A stretch of DNA of 64,000 nucleotides from the NCBI GenBank assembly GCA_946811185.2, contig OX328112.1, positions 32,519,562 to 32,583,561 on the forward strand, written 5' to 3'. This document shows positions 11,868 through 23,200 of this stretch, in pieces. Position 1 is the first letter of the stretch; each line of letters begins with the position of its first letter. The position numbers were made by a program, and so were the translations under genes. Under the pieces are notes generated by a model. It was not told the DNA's origin. It searched no databases and was given only the letters and a program-made list of their open reading frames with translations. This DNA is from Hippopus hippopus. Lineage: Eukaryota; Mollusca; Bivalvia; Cardiida; Cardiidae.

Positions 11868-12310
11868 TAAGGTGTGCCACCAATGATTCTTTGCTACGTT
11901 GAAAATAGAATGAAAATCACCATTTTTGATTTTCTTCTTTATTCTTAATGGCTAACGGAAAGCTTTGATGTTTGTTTTTGTCAGCTATATGTCCAGCCTA
12001 CACGCAAAGCTTATAAACAAAAATGGTGTCTCAGCCGATTGCGTTTTTTGCTATTCCACCTCAAACAAAACTACCATTTAAAAAATGAGAATGAAAAAGG
12101 GCCCTTCCGGATGGCAGATCATGTTTTTTGATGTGGTAACAGGTACAAAATAGTTCCCGAAGAAATAACAAACTTGTACCCAGTTTCCACAGACATCATC
12201 ACATCAAGACCAGAAAGGAATTTAGACTCTTGCTTCAATTTTCTCTGTTAAACAGTGCAGCAGGAGTGCTAAGTCAAGTTTTCAGACGGAACTTTTTGCG
12301 GCGTAGCTGA
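11868..12310. repeat. Diverged duplicate of 18930-19390
   Basis: Matching words occur in the same order in both places: 'cgttgaaaatagaatgaaaat' against 'cattgaaaatagaggaaaaa', 'ctattccacctcaaa', 'aagaaataacaaac', 'ttctctg' and 'aaacagtgcagcag'. The two are old direct copies of one unknown sequence. Confidence 0.6.
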
Positions 12311-13005
12311 ATGCACTAGCTCTTGACCTACTTCTTGGTACTAATAAAGAATGAATAGATGGTAATTTGCGATTGGTAAAAAATGTGCACACGTTTATTC
12401 AGCGGGTCCCTGCCGCCATATTTTCTCGCGTATTTATGAAACCAATATTTACAACCATTGTTACTGCTAATAGAAACTCTGGGACCTTGATTCATACCAT
12501 AGCAAACTAATGTAGTAGAGAATGAATCTTTCCTGGTGCTATTTGGAAATTTAGTATTTCATAAGCGTTGCCGAAAAACCAAACAAAATGCAAAACAGTG
12601 AGGAAAAAGAGGCAACTGCTCGCGAGGTTACTTTTCATTAGTTTACTTTATATTGAGCCACAAAAAGAGTTTCAATAATCATTTTCCAGAATCTCACGAG
12701 TACGCCGTCTATCTTTTATCAAAGATATTCCTTGTTTTTAATACTACGATCCGGAAAGAATTTGCAGTGGTACGACACCTTGAAGAAGAGGGCGACTCCA
12801 TGGAGTTTCCAAGGAATATTTAAATTGTTTTAACTTCGGGGCAAACCATGTGGGCGTGGCCTTTACCGTAGCAAAACTGTTACAGAATCATGCTCACTCG
12901 TAGTGGTACCGTAGTGTAACCATGATTGGCTTTCCATCCGTGTTCGAAGACAACCATGGTATATTTGCACTACATTTAATATTCCGCGTTTGCTAGCCGT
13001 TTGTT

Positions 13006-13296
13006 TATATGGTGTTTAAGGCCGTTTTCAATATCATTTCAGATACATCGCAGCAGCAAATATGTCTCTCCGTGTACTCCTGGGGTTTATTTTTGCCAGT
13101 GTATCGCACAATATTCTTCTCAAGCTACTTTCCACACAACCATCGTCGAAACAATGATCAGTGGTAAGAGGAATGAACTCTGTCGAGATTACTATCATCG
13201 ATCCTCGGAAAGAAACTGGCGGAGACGGGAATTTAAACTAGCCATCCCCTTGTCTCAAGGCCTGTACGCTACCGACAGCCCTACCAGGCCTGGCTG
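13006..13296 (-). mobile_element. SINE-A copy
   Basis: The tail end 'tatggtgtttaaggccg' is on the left and the tRNA-like head, decayed to 'gctaccgacagccctacc', is on the right. The central body matches the other copies. Confidence 0.7.
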
Positions 13297-13307
13297 TTCG
13301 TAAACCG

Positions 13308-13595
13308 GATTAGCTCAACTGTGGAGAACGGAATTTGCTATCTCAGGATAACTTAGGGTGTGGGGTTGATTCCAACGGGTGGCCAACTGAAATTACTTGG
13401 AGCCTTTCGGGTGAGATTCTAAAATCTAGGCCCATGTGACGGTGTTATACGCCGAGCACGCATTGTTACAGAGCCAGGCATAAATTAGGATGAGATTCGC
13501 CCTGAATCTTGTACCATCCCCTACAATATAAACTGAATAAACAGCCTTCTGGGGCAACGTCCGCACGGGCAACCGATGGCGACGAAAAATAAATT
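13308..13595 (+). mobile_element. SINE-B copy (second tRNA-headed family)
   Basis: The tRNA-like head 'ggattagctcaactgtggag' with B-box-like 'ggggttgattccaac' is followed by 'ctttcgggtgagat', 'catgtgacggtgttata' and 'gcacgggcaaccgatgg'. The body matches the interrupted copy at 15.1-15.9 kb. Confidence 0.55.
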
Positions 13596-14600
13596 CCAAA
13601 ACAAATCAATCCGCAACCTCATCTTCCTGATGCTTCATCACCATGAGGACCAAGCCCGTATTTGACCAACCATTCTTGAGAACATTCTTAGTCTTATTCT
13701 GCAACATTTTCTAAATTTGAAAGTTACGCAACTTCTGATTGGCTAAACCATTTGGAGACTTTATTTCCTTTTTGTTAAGGTGACATGACTGACCTCATTA
13801 AAAGTTGAGACTATAATGTGGGGTTTTTATGGGTCGTGAGTTTGAGCCCCAGAAAAGGGTAAATATATTTGTGATATTTGTTTGTTTTTTCTCCTCTAAG
13901 AGTAAACTGTCACGTTCTAATGATATTACATTTTCAAATACATTTTTTTTTGTAAATTTATCTATTTTTCTTCCTTTCTTTCTACCTTTCTTTGGTCAAA
14001 ATCTTCATCCTTTAACAAACAGTCCCATGTGTTAACGACCACACTGAAAGAGGCTTTTGGAAACATTTTCCATGTTGTCTACCCTTCCACAGAAAAATCT
14101 TTTATCACATAACCTCCCTTGTTTTCGGTGTAATATACCCATTACGAATTTTCTTATCTCATACACGTTTAATATCACAATTGTGTGACGTCATTTTTGA
14201 CGTCATTTTGTACGTATTTCATAGAAGTGAATGGGTTTTATGGGTATTGCCGCGTGTGCATCTATAAGATGGTTTTGTATCTTTTAATCTATGATTTGTA
14301 AAATATCGTTATGTGATAAAAAGAATCTGACATTCGTTGGCGCATGAGATAAAAATTTTATTAAACTCGTCAAGAAAAAATGTTATTAAGCTCGCCAAAG
14401 GCTCGCTTAATAACATTTTCTCTCGACTCATTTAATAAAATTTTACCTCAACGCCAACTCATGTCAGATCCTATATGTCATTTCAGTCACATTTAATATT
14501 TTGCCTGCAAATACTTCAATTTGGACAAATCCACAACTTCGTCATTTTGTATAGGGTTTAATCAGCTTTGATGTCTCCGGGCAAAAATTCATACCCAAGT

Positions 14601-14850
14601 TCAACTCTTTACCAACCGACAAAATTTTAGACTCGTCTAAATTGAAAACATTTGCAGACAATAAAATAAATATGACACAAAAAATTAAAATTTGTGTTTG
14701 AAAGGGACAAAAAAAAAAAAAAAATGAATAAATAAATTAATGAACATTGTGGGAAAAAGAGAACATGATGGTTTCCAGCATTTTCTCCTTTTCCCACAAT
14801 GTTTTCAAAAGTCCTCTTCGTAAGGGCCGTTATAGAAAAACTCTCACTGA
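14601..14850. mobile_element. MITE-A copy
   Basis: It starts with 'tcaactctttaccaaccga' and has the central hairpin near 14750-14800 with one imperfect arm, plus an added poly-A tract at 14711. The right end is decayed. Confidence 0.6.
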
Positions 14851-15143
14851 TTTGGCCATACCTGTCTGTAAAAATAAGATGTAATGTAGATTGTAGATTT
14901 CTATCAAAACGCCATTAGGTCTCCGCTGGATCGATAATAATAACATGGATTACTGTGGTTTTAACATGTAATACATACAATCACGACACCTGGTGGTTGT
15001 TAAAAGTTGACGATTTACATTTTTCCGTTTGGCGCCGTGACAAAAGTGCTTTAGAAAAACACTTTGAGAAAATGAAAAATACAAAAAGGAAAGAGCATTT
15101 TGACCAGCCTTGGTAGCTAAACTGGTAGAGTGTGAGACTTGAA

Positions 15144-15445
15144 TTATTGTATGGTGTTTAACGCCTTTCTCAACATTAGTTCAGTTATATCGCGGCGGCT
15201 AGAGCACCTATCAATGCTTTCCTGGAGTTTTTTTTTATACCAGTACTCCGCACAATATTCTTTCCAAGCCACTGGCTGCTTTCCAACACAACCATTTTTG
15301 AAACAATTGTCAGCGGTGAGAGAGGAATAAATCCTGTCGCAATGATCATCATCAATTCTCGGAAAAATTGGCCGAGCAGGGAAACGAACCAGCACCCCCA
15401 TGTTCCCAAATCCTGCACGCTACCGACTGAGCTACGGAGCTCGGC
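15144..15445 (-). mobile_element. SINE-A copy with perfect 12-bp TSD
   Basis: The complete SINE, tail to head, is flanked by 'gtgagacttgaa' at 15132-15143 and 15446-15457. This gives the full element length as 302 bp. Confidence 0.85.
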
Positions 15446-15531
15446 GTGAGACTTGAAACAACGAGGGTGTGGGTTCGATTCGGACGGCTGGTCAACTTTA
15501 AATACTAACAGTCTTTCGGATGTGACGTTAA

Positions 15532-15729
15532 CTGTTATCCTGCTAAGTAGGTGAAATGAAACTTTCATGCCGATAATGAAAACCCGATTTTGTCTATTTC
15601 TTTTTGGGAGGAAATACATCTCCTTATCGGACAGTGTAGATCCACGATCAGACTGCACGTTCTGTGCAGTCTGATCTTGATCTACGCTGTCCGCAAAAGG
15701 TCACTGAATCGCGCTTAGCAGCCAAAGGG
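15532..15729 (+). mobile_element. MITE-B copy flanked by TTAA
   Basis: TTAA lies at 15528-15531 and 15730-15733. It contains the hairpin 'gatcagactgcac' / 'gtgcagtctgatc' near 15648-15674 and ends in 'gcgcttagcagccaaaggg'. Confidence 0.7.
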
Positions 15730-15964
15730 TTAAACCCAGGTCCTGTGTGACAGTGCTATACACTGTGCACGTCAACGAACCAGGCGTAACTTAGGATTAG
15801 TTTAAACTAACATAATTAACAGTCTCCGGGGCGTCACCCATATGGGCAGCCCGCGGCAATGATATAAAAACGAAAATCAATTTGTCAGCCAGCAATTTCT
15901 CCTTTTTTTTTTCCACAATTTTCTCACTCTTGGAAAAAACAAAAACATTACTTTTACTCGAGAC

Positions 15965-16300
15965 AGTTTTGATTAAGGTCTACGGCCCCTAACTCTAGTA
16001 TTAAAAGACGGAAGCTGCTGAGATTGGCCGAATAGCCTTTACGAAAACGTCGATGTTACACGATATTTACCGACGAGTTAAAAACTCTACGGCCCCTTAC
16101 TCTCATATTAAAAGACGGAAGCTACCGAGATTGGCCGAATAGCCTTTACGAAAAATTCGATGTTACACGATATTTACCGACGAGTTAAAAACTCTACGGC
16201 CCCTTACTCTCATATTGAAAGACGGAAGCTACCGAGATTGGCCGAATAGCCTTTACGAAAACGTCGATGTTACACGATATTTACAGATTAGTTAGGGGTC
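15965..16300. repeat. Tandem array, 107-bp unit, 3 copies
   Basis: 'Tacggcccc' occurs at 15981, 16088 and 16195, exactly 107 bp apart. Units are nearly identical ('gattggccgaatagccttta', 'gatgttacacgatatttac'). Confidence 0.9.
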
Positions 16301-16375
16301 GTAATCCTTAATCGTCTGCAAATATTCTCAGTTCCACAAGTCTAAAACTTTGCGCTTTGAATACCGGTAATATGT

Positions 16376-16575
16376 TTTAGACTTCTCAATTAAAAGCATT
16401 TACAGACGACTATTTAAACTTTGCTAAAAGGATGGGGTTTGTGTCTGAAATGGTAGAAAACATTGTGGGAAAAGGAGAAAATGCTGTTGACCAACGTTTT
16501 CTCCTTCTCCATTACTGTTTTTAGAAGGCTTCCTCTTCTGGGGCATTATACTACAGAAATGTTTGGTAAGGTGTC
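16376..16575. mobile_element. MITE-A copy, decayed
   Basis: It contains 'gacttctcaattaaaagcat' and the 'attgtgggaaaaggagaaaa' arm with an imperfect partner arm. Confidence 0.55.
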
Positions 16576-17017
16576 CAAAGTTGGCACGTCACATTTTGTG
16601 TTCGGCGCCTTCAGAAAAAGAAAGCCGGTCAGAAACGTAATACGTGGGTTTCGAGCTTTGCTTTGAAAAAATGCAAGGACGTTCAGTTTGAAGAACGCCA
16701 GTCCTGCCTTTCCATCGGAAATTTAAAAGTCGAAAAAGAAGGGAGATAACGGTGGCAAATACTATGAGGGTTACCTGCCTTGCCGGTATGGGTTCCCCTT
16801 TATAACCAACACCTAGCCCAAGTTTGAAGGAAATATCTTTAATAACAACAGAGATATCTGAAAACGTCAAGGATTTTTCACGACGACGACTAGAAAGACG
16901 ATGCAGACAACCACCACCATTATGACGACAGGAACATGACAATACCTCGACGTTTTCTTAAAAAAAAAAAAGGGGGGGGGCGCTTTAAACCATCATTCTC
17001 AAAAGATTTCATACGAC

Positions 17018-17104
17018 AAATACAATCTGAAAAAATTGTGTCTAAAAGGAGAAATTGCTCGTTACGAGCAATTTCTCCTTTTAGCCACAATGTTTTCAAA
17101 AGCT
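17018..17104. mobile_element. MITE-A hairpin core
   Basis: The variant hairpin 'aaaaggagaaattgctcgtt' pairs with 'acgagcaatttctcctttta'. Only the core is present, abutting the next SINE. Confidence 0.6.
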
Positions 17105-17109
17105 GCCTG

Positions 17110-17377
17110 ATTGTTTGGTGTTTCAAGCCGTTTTCAACATTATTTCAGTTATATGGCAGCTGCCAGTGCGCCTGTCCATGCTTTGCTGGTATCTCTTTTA
17201 TACTTTCCAAGCCACTGGCTGCTTTTCCACATAGCCATCGTCCAGACAATAGTCAGCGGAGAGAGAGGAATGAATCCTGTCGCATTGACCATCATCAATC
17301 CTCGGAAGGAAGTTGTTCGAGCCAGGGATCGAACCCACGACCCCCTGCACGCTACCGACTGAGCTACCGGAGCTCGG
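17110..17377 (-). mobile_element. SINE-A copy
   Basis: It spans from the tail 'ttggtgtttcaagccg' to the tRNA-like head 'gctaccgactgagctaccgg'. The B-box region reads 'gggatcgaacccacg' on the plus strand. Confidence 0.8.
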
Positions 17378-17609
17378 TCCAAAAGCCGACTGACGAATGA
17401 CACAAAAAAACTCGAATGCAAGTACTAAAGAATTAAATCAATCTCTCTATAGAAAATTTTACCTGGCAGCAAGGTGACTTATCCTTCAATTCAATTTAAC
17501 AATAATAGTGAGGTTTACTGTATAGCACACATTGTTGTTAAATGAGATAAATGTATCAGTGATGCCCGCGTGTCCGTAGAATTTCAGATCGATAGCATCG
17601 TTATACATG

Positions 17610-18275
17610 TAGATAATAGTGCGAAATCGTTTATTTATTGGACACCACCATTGTTATTGTTGTGACAGTTCTGTTTATTTATATGTATATTTATTCATTC
17701 ATTGTTCGGTCATTCATAAATTAATTAATTTATTTGTTTGTTTGTTTGTTTATTCATTCAATTGTTTGTTAACCTCCCTTTTCTTTCTTTGTAAAGGACT
17801 AAATTTTGTCCAGTTTTCTTTTTCAGAGAATTTGAGTAATTAATAATAGGCCTAGAAATCGTTTTTTTTTTTAAATTGGAGACCACATTGTTATTGTTGT
17901 GACAGTTCTCTTAATTTATTTATTCATTTTTCAGTAATTCTTTCATTTTTTTGTTTGTTTGTTTATCCATTCATTTGTTTGTTTGTTTATCTCCTTAAAT
18001 TCCCGCTTTCTTTCTCTTTAAAGGACTAAATTTTGTCGAGTTTTTTTTTTCAGAGAATTTCGGTATTTGATAATAGGCATAGACACTATTTATTGTAGAC
18101 CAACATTGTTATTGTTGTGGCAGTTCTGTTTATTTATTTATTTATTTCCAAGTTATTCTCTCATTTATTTGTTTGTTTGTTTATTCATTCATTTGTTTAT
18201 GTGTTTGTTAACCTCTATTTCCATGCTCTTTGAAGGAATAAATTTTGTCCATATTTTTCCCGAGAATACCAGTAT
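17610..18275. repeat. Tandem array of about 235 bp, 3 copies, with (TTTG/TTTA)n
   Basis: 'Cattgttattgttgtg' starts each unit near 17648, 17886 and 18104. Each unit then has a TTTA/TTTG/TTCA microsatellite and 'aaggactaaattttgtc'. Short spurious frames on it share a hydrophobic pattern caused by the microsatellite. Confidence 0.75.
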
Positions 18276-18344
18276 TTGATTATAGGGCAAGGCAATATCA
18301 TTGATCGTAGATCTACCGTCACACGAAATTAAAAACAAGAAAAT

Positions 18345-18560
18345 TCTTTTAATCGTTATTTTGTTAAATAAGTGAAATGAAACTTTGAAGCCGACAGAAA
18401 AAAAACCTACATTCTACTATTTCAAGGGTAGTTTTGGGGGAAAGATACCTCGTTATCGGACAGGGTACATGTAGATACAAGATCAGACTGCACCCTGCAG
18501 TCTGATTTTGATTTTACACCGTCCGCAAAAGCTCCCAGAGTCGTACTGATCAGCCTGAGG
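18345..18560 (+). mobile_element. MITE-B copy
   Basis: It has the same order as the copy at 15532: 'aagtgaaatgaaactttga', 'cgttatcggacagg', then a hairpin 'agatcagactgca' / 'tgcagtctgatttt'. The loop is reduced. Confidence 0.6.
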
Positions 18561-18561
18561 G

Positions 18562-18692
18562 TTACATAAAGTAGAAAACCTTGTGGGAATAGGAGAAAAT
18601 GCTGGTGACCAGCATTTTCTTCTTTTCCTACAAGGCTTTCAAAGGGCTATTTCCTCAGGGTCGTTTTAACTCGGAATTGTGTGGTAAAGAGG
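18562..18692. mobile_element. MITE-A copy, right half
   Basis: The hairpin 'aggagaaaatgctgg' / 'ccagcattttcttct' is followed by the right end 'gtgtggtaaagagg'. Confidence 0.6.
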
Positions 18693-18929
18693 TAGGAGTA
18701 TCTCTTCCAAGCTAGGCAGCCAAACACCATCTGGAGCAAAGACCTCTGAGAATTAGATAGAGGCTCGTAGCAGGTACTTTGGCATATCATCCAGCCTACC
18801 TTAGCCAAGGCGTTTGTTTTCTTCTTGCATATTTCATGTTTATTGACGATATCGTTCTTGTGACTATATTACTTGTCTTGAAAAAAAAAAACAAACTTGT
18901 GTTCTATTCTATTTGTATCATCAGTTGGT

Positions 18930-19390
18930 GTCACACCACTGCTTTTGCAACATTGAAAATAGAGGAAAAAATCATCCCATCTTTGTCCCTCTACTGTTCT
19001 TTTACTGGCAAACTCAAAGCTTTGCCGTTTGTTTTCTGTCAAATACATGTCCAGTGTCCTACACAAGAAGCTAAAAAAAAAAAAGGGGGGGGGCACCTTA
19101 ACGGATAGCGTTTTTTTTTTCTATTCCACCTCAAATAGAACTACCAATGAGAAATAACAGTGAAAAGAGACCCATACGGTTTGTAAACCATGTACCTTAA
19201 TGTGGGCACAGGCACAAAGTAGTTCCCCAAGAAATAACAAACATGCACTCTATTTCCACAAAAAAGCATCAAATCAACTCCTGAATCATATTTTAAACCT
19301 GTTCTTCCTTTTTCTCTGATAAAACAGTGCAGCAGAAGTGCTTGCAGTCAAATTTTCAAGTGGGACCACTTTTCACTCGGGACTACGACA
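18930..19390. repeat. Diverged duplicate of 11868-12310
   Basis: It shares ordered words with 11868-12310 (see that entry) and contains a poly-A/poly-G interruption at 19072-19092. Confidence 0.6.
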
Positions 19391-20220
19391 AAGAAAACGT
19401 TCGCAGTGGTGTTACACCAGATGCAATCAAGCAGCTACTAGGATTTCCGGTTTTTCTAGGTTTATGAGTGGGAAATACTAAGACATGTATCTGTATATGT
19501 ATTATTTTTCTTAAAACCACCGTCTGCTGCATATTAGTTTTCAAGACACATTTCTCCTATATCAGTTTATGATAACTATTATAAAATGATAATTTCAAAG
19601 CCGTCTACTGCATAGTTGTTTTACGATCAGAAGAAAGTAGTTTCATACAATCTTCAATTATATATGTGTATGAACTTTCATTGAATAGAATGACCGTAAA
19701 TGCATAAATATAAGTAAAGGTGAATTATAAAACCCCCGATTTAATTTTTACGTTATTTCCGCAAATCAAATCAAATCAAATCAAAGTAAATTAAATGAAA
19801 TCCCATTTGAGATAAAACAAATCATATTAAACATAGTTAGTGCTTTTCTGGTTTACAATGTCATTGTTGCATATATGCTATGTTGTCTTTTATATGTTTC
19901 GATGAAGTGCTGTGTACTTCAAGTTGAAGCAATACATGTTCTGTTCTGTTCTGTAGAGCAGGAAGTATTCGTTTTTACAAATATAAAGTCTTGTGATCTG
20001 CTTTTGTCCTAGATATCAAACGTCGTCGTAATTACTTTGGAGTATCACTAATACCTCAACAAACAAAACTAATACGCAAAAGACACGCGTTTATTATTTA
20101 TTTATTTATTATTTGGTGTTTTAAGGCGCATCGACAGCTGTGGTCATTTAGCGCGCATGAAGGTAATATTTAGAAATGCAATAATAAAATGTTAATTTGA
20201 TACTTAAAATCTATATTAGT

Positions 20221-23200
20221 CTATATTTTATTATAAAAATCTATTTCTTTTAGGTATTCTAAAATGTTATTCTGTTGTACATGTAAAAATAAGTTTTGTA
20301 AGCTATCAACACTAAAATGTTTTGACCGTATACGGTCGAAATTTTTACAGTTTAATAAAATATGTTTTATAGTTAAAGGCTCATTACAGTTTATACATTG
20401 TGGTGCTCTCTCATTATTTAAAAGATGCACATGTGAAAACCTTGAGTGTCCCACACGACATCTTGTTAAAATTACTTGACTTTTTCGGTTACAATAAAAT
20501 TCATATTTATCATTAAAATTTGGCTTGATCGCTAAAAGCTTGTTGTTAAAACACTGTTGCCATTTAATTTGACATTCAGACTTGATAAATTCATTTATTT
20601 GTTGTTTTTTGTCAGTATAAGGAATTTTTATGTTGGCTATGTTCATATTTACGGCATCCTTTGCTTCTTGATCAGCTATTTCATTACCTTTTATATTAAT
20701 GTGGCTGGGTATCCAGCAGAATATTATTGACTTTGATCTACTTAAATAAACATATTTTCTGAAAAATTGTTGAATCAATGGATTTGGGTTATCAGGATGT
20801 TTTAAAGATTGTAAAACTGACATTGAATCAGAAAAAACTATGAATTTCTTGTTATTATTGTTTTGTATTGAACAGAGAGCAATGTTTAAAGCCACAGCTT
20901 CTGCTGAAAAAATAGAGCTATGATCTGGTAGTCTTATTTTGGCAGTTTCTTGCTTGTGTACTGAAGCGCAACCAACTTTATTATCTTGTTTCGAACCATC
21001 AGTATAAATTGAAATGTAATCTTTATACTGTGATTTGATTTCTAAAAATTTATTTTGATAAAATAATGGATTTGTAACTGATTTCTTATTTACGTTGAGA
21101 TCAAAAATAATATTTGGTGGATCTATGGTCCACGGCTCTTTTACAGGAAGTTTAAAGGGCTTAATATTCTTTACATTTATATTTGATTCATCAAGAAGAG
21201 GTTCAACTCTTAGACCAAGTGGTTTGATAAAATTAGGTTTATTTTGAAAAAGTATTTTGTTTGGTGGATTAAAAATGTCATTGTAAACCGGATTTTTTGT
21301 ATTTGAAGCCAGTTTAGTTACGTATTGTAAGGACAGTTTTTTCCTTCTATCATATAAGGATGGCTCCTGGGCCTCTGAATACAAACTTTGAACAGGTGAC
21401 GTACGGAAAGCTCCCAAAGCTAACCGAAGACCCTGATGATGAATAGTGTCCAACTTTTTTAGGTAGCTTTTTCGTGCAGAGCCATATATAATACATCCAT
21501 AATCCAGTTTTGAGCGTATTAAAGATCTGTATAGATTTAAAAGAGTTTTCTTATCTCCTCCCCAGTCAGAGTGGGAAAGTATTTTTAAAACATTTAAAGC
21601 TTTTTGACATTTCAGTTTCAAAGCATTAATATGTGGTATGAAAGAAAGTTTTTTGTCAAAGATAACTCCTAAAAATTTTGCTTGATCTATTATTGGAATT
21701 GGACTATTATATATTTTCAGTGATGGATCCAAGTGCAACCTGTGCTCTTGGCAGAAGTGTACACAGTTTGTCTTTGTCTTGGAAAATTTAAACCCATTTT
21801 CTATAGTCCATTTCTCTATTTTATCTAAATTATTTTGAAGCTTAGTTTCAATTGTTTTCATATCTTTGGACCTGTAACATATTAAAAAATCATCCACATA
21901 TAAGGAACAGTTCACATCGTCATCTAAACATTTTACAATATTGTTAATCTTGATATTGAACAGAGTAGGTGAGAGGATACTTCCTTGAGGAACTCCCTGT
22001 TCTTGTTCATAGTCATCAGAAAAAGATGTGCCTACCTTAACTTTGAAACATCTATTTGATAAAAAGTTTGAAATAAACTTGGGTAGATTTCCCCTTAATC
22101 CAATTTTATGAATGTCTTTTAAAATGCCATGTTTCCACGTGGTGTCATAAGCTTTTTCTAGATCAAAAAATATGGCAACTACATGTTGTTTCTTTACAAA
22201 AGCATTTCTGATAAAAGATTCTAATCGTACTAATTGATCTGTCGTGCTTCTGTTTTTTCGGAACCCTGATTGATGTTCCGATATAATATTATTGGATTCG
22301 AGGTAAAAATTAAGTCTATTGTTTATCATTCTCTCCATGGTCTTACATATACAACTAGTTAAAGCTATGGGTCTATAATTTGTTGGATTTGTATGATCTT
22401 TATTTTGCTTAGGAATTGGAATGATTGTAGCTTTGGACCAACTTTTCGGGAAGATACCTTGTTCCCATATAATGTTAAAAATGTTTAACAGTGTTTGTAA
22501 TGAAATACGAGGTAAATGTTTTAAAAGTTGATAGTGTACTTCGTCTGCACCTGCAGCAGAATCGTGAGCATTTTTTAGAGAATCTTCAAGTTCTGATAGT
22601 GTGAATGGTAAGTTGTAGTTTTCATTTGTATCCGTTTCAAAATTAAGTTCTTCCATTTCTGCTTCTTGCTTATGTTTTTTAAATTGTGGTTGATAATTTG
22701 CAGAAGAAGAGTTTGTTTTGAAAGTTTTACCCAGGATATTAGCGATTTCTTCTTTACTTTCGTAGATTTTGTCATCTACCTTGATATGCGAGTGTTTCAT
22801 GGTTTGATTCTTTCCATTTATTTTCCTTAACATATTCCAAATGGTTGTCATGGGAGTTCTAGAATTAAGTTTAGAAATGAAATCTTTCCAAGATGATCGT
22901 TTTGCTTGTTTAATAGTACGTCGAGCCTTAGCTCTCATAATTTTACAAACATTTAAGTTTGTTTTTGTTGGATATTGTTTGAAACGTTTTAAACTGTCTT
23001 TACGTTTTTTAATAGCTTCTTTACAATCATCATTAAACCATGGCTTTTTCTTCTTAAAAGTATTTGTTGAAATCTTCGGGATGCACTGATTTGATATGTC
23101 AATTAAAGTTTCAGTAAAAGAAAGCATTGGATCTTCTGAATTTTCAAAATTGTCAATCAGTAATTTTTCATGGCAAAGAATATTGAATTTTTCCCAGTTA

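Larger units (their letters stand above)
15100..15870 (+). mobile_element. SINE-B copy holding two nested insertions
   Basis: The head 'ggtagctaaactggtagag' lies at about 15112. It is interrupted by SINE-A (15144-15445), resumes with the B box 'gggttcgattcgg', is interrupted again by MITE-B (15532-15729), and then resumes with 'aacccaggtcctgtgtgaca' to about 15870. With both inserts removed, the order matches the SINE-B copy at 13308. Confidence 0.65.
1..20090. other. Repeat-rich non-coding region
   Basis: No open frame here shows a recognisable protein domain. Frames of 60-160 codons fall on repeats: the longest lies on SINE sequence at about 15.2-15.7 kb, and others lie on GA microsatellites. 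The identifiable content is listed separately: tRNA-headed SINEs, hairpin MITEs, TTAA-flanked MITEs, GA and tetranucleotide microsatellites and four short tandem arrays. The stretches 2420-3500, 4760-5400, 8070-8630, 10615-11865, 12310-13000, 13600-14600 and 19400-20090 hold nothing I can name beyond AT-rich sequence and degenerate repeat scraps. Confidence 0.7.

Noticed and set aside
12995..13303. Host exon candidate
   Set aside because: It is a SINE-A copy.
15185..15658. 157-codon minus-strand frame
   Set aside because: It runs through SINE-A and SINE-B sequence and has no domain.
163..17377. tRNA genes suggested by A and B boxes
   Set aside because: The heads do not fold as complete tRNAs and are attached to repeated SINE bodies.
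18779..19108. 109-codon frame with hydrophobic start
   Set aside because: It ends in a poly-A/poly-G run, overlaps an old repeat and has no homologue that I recognise.
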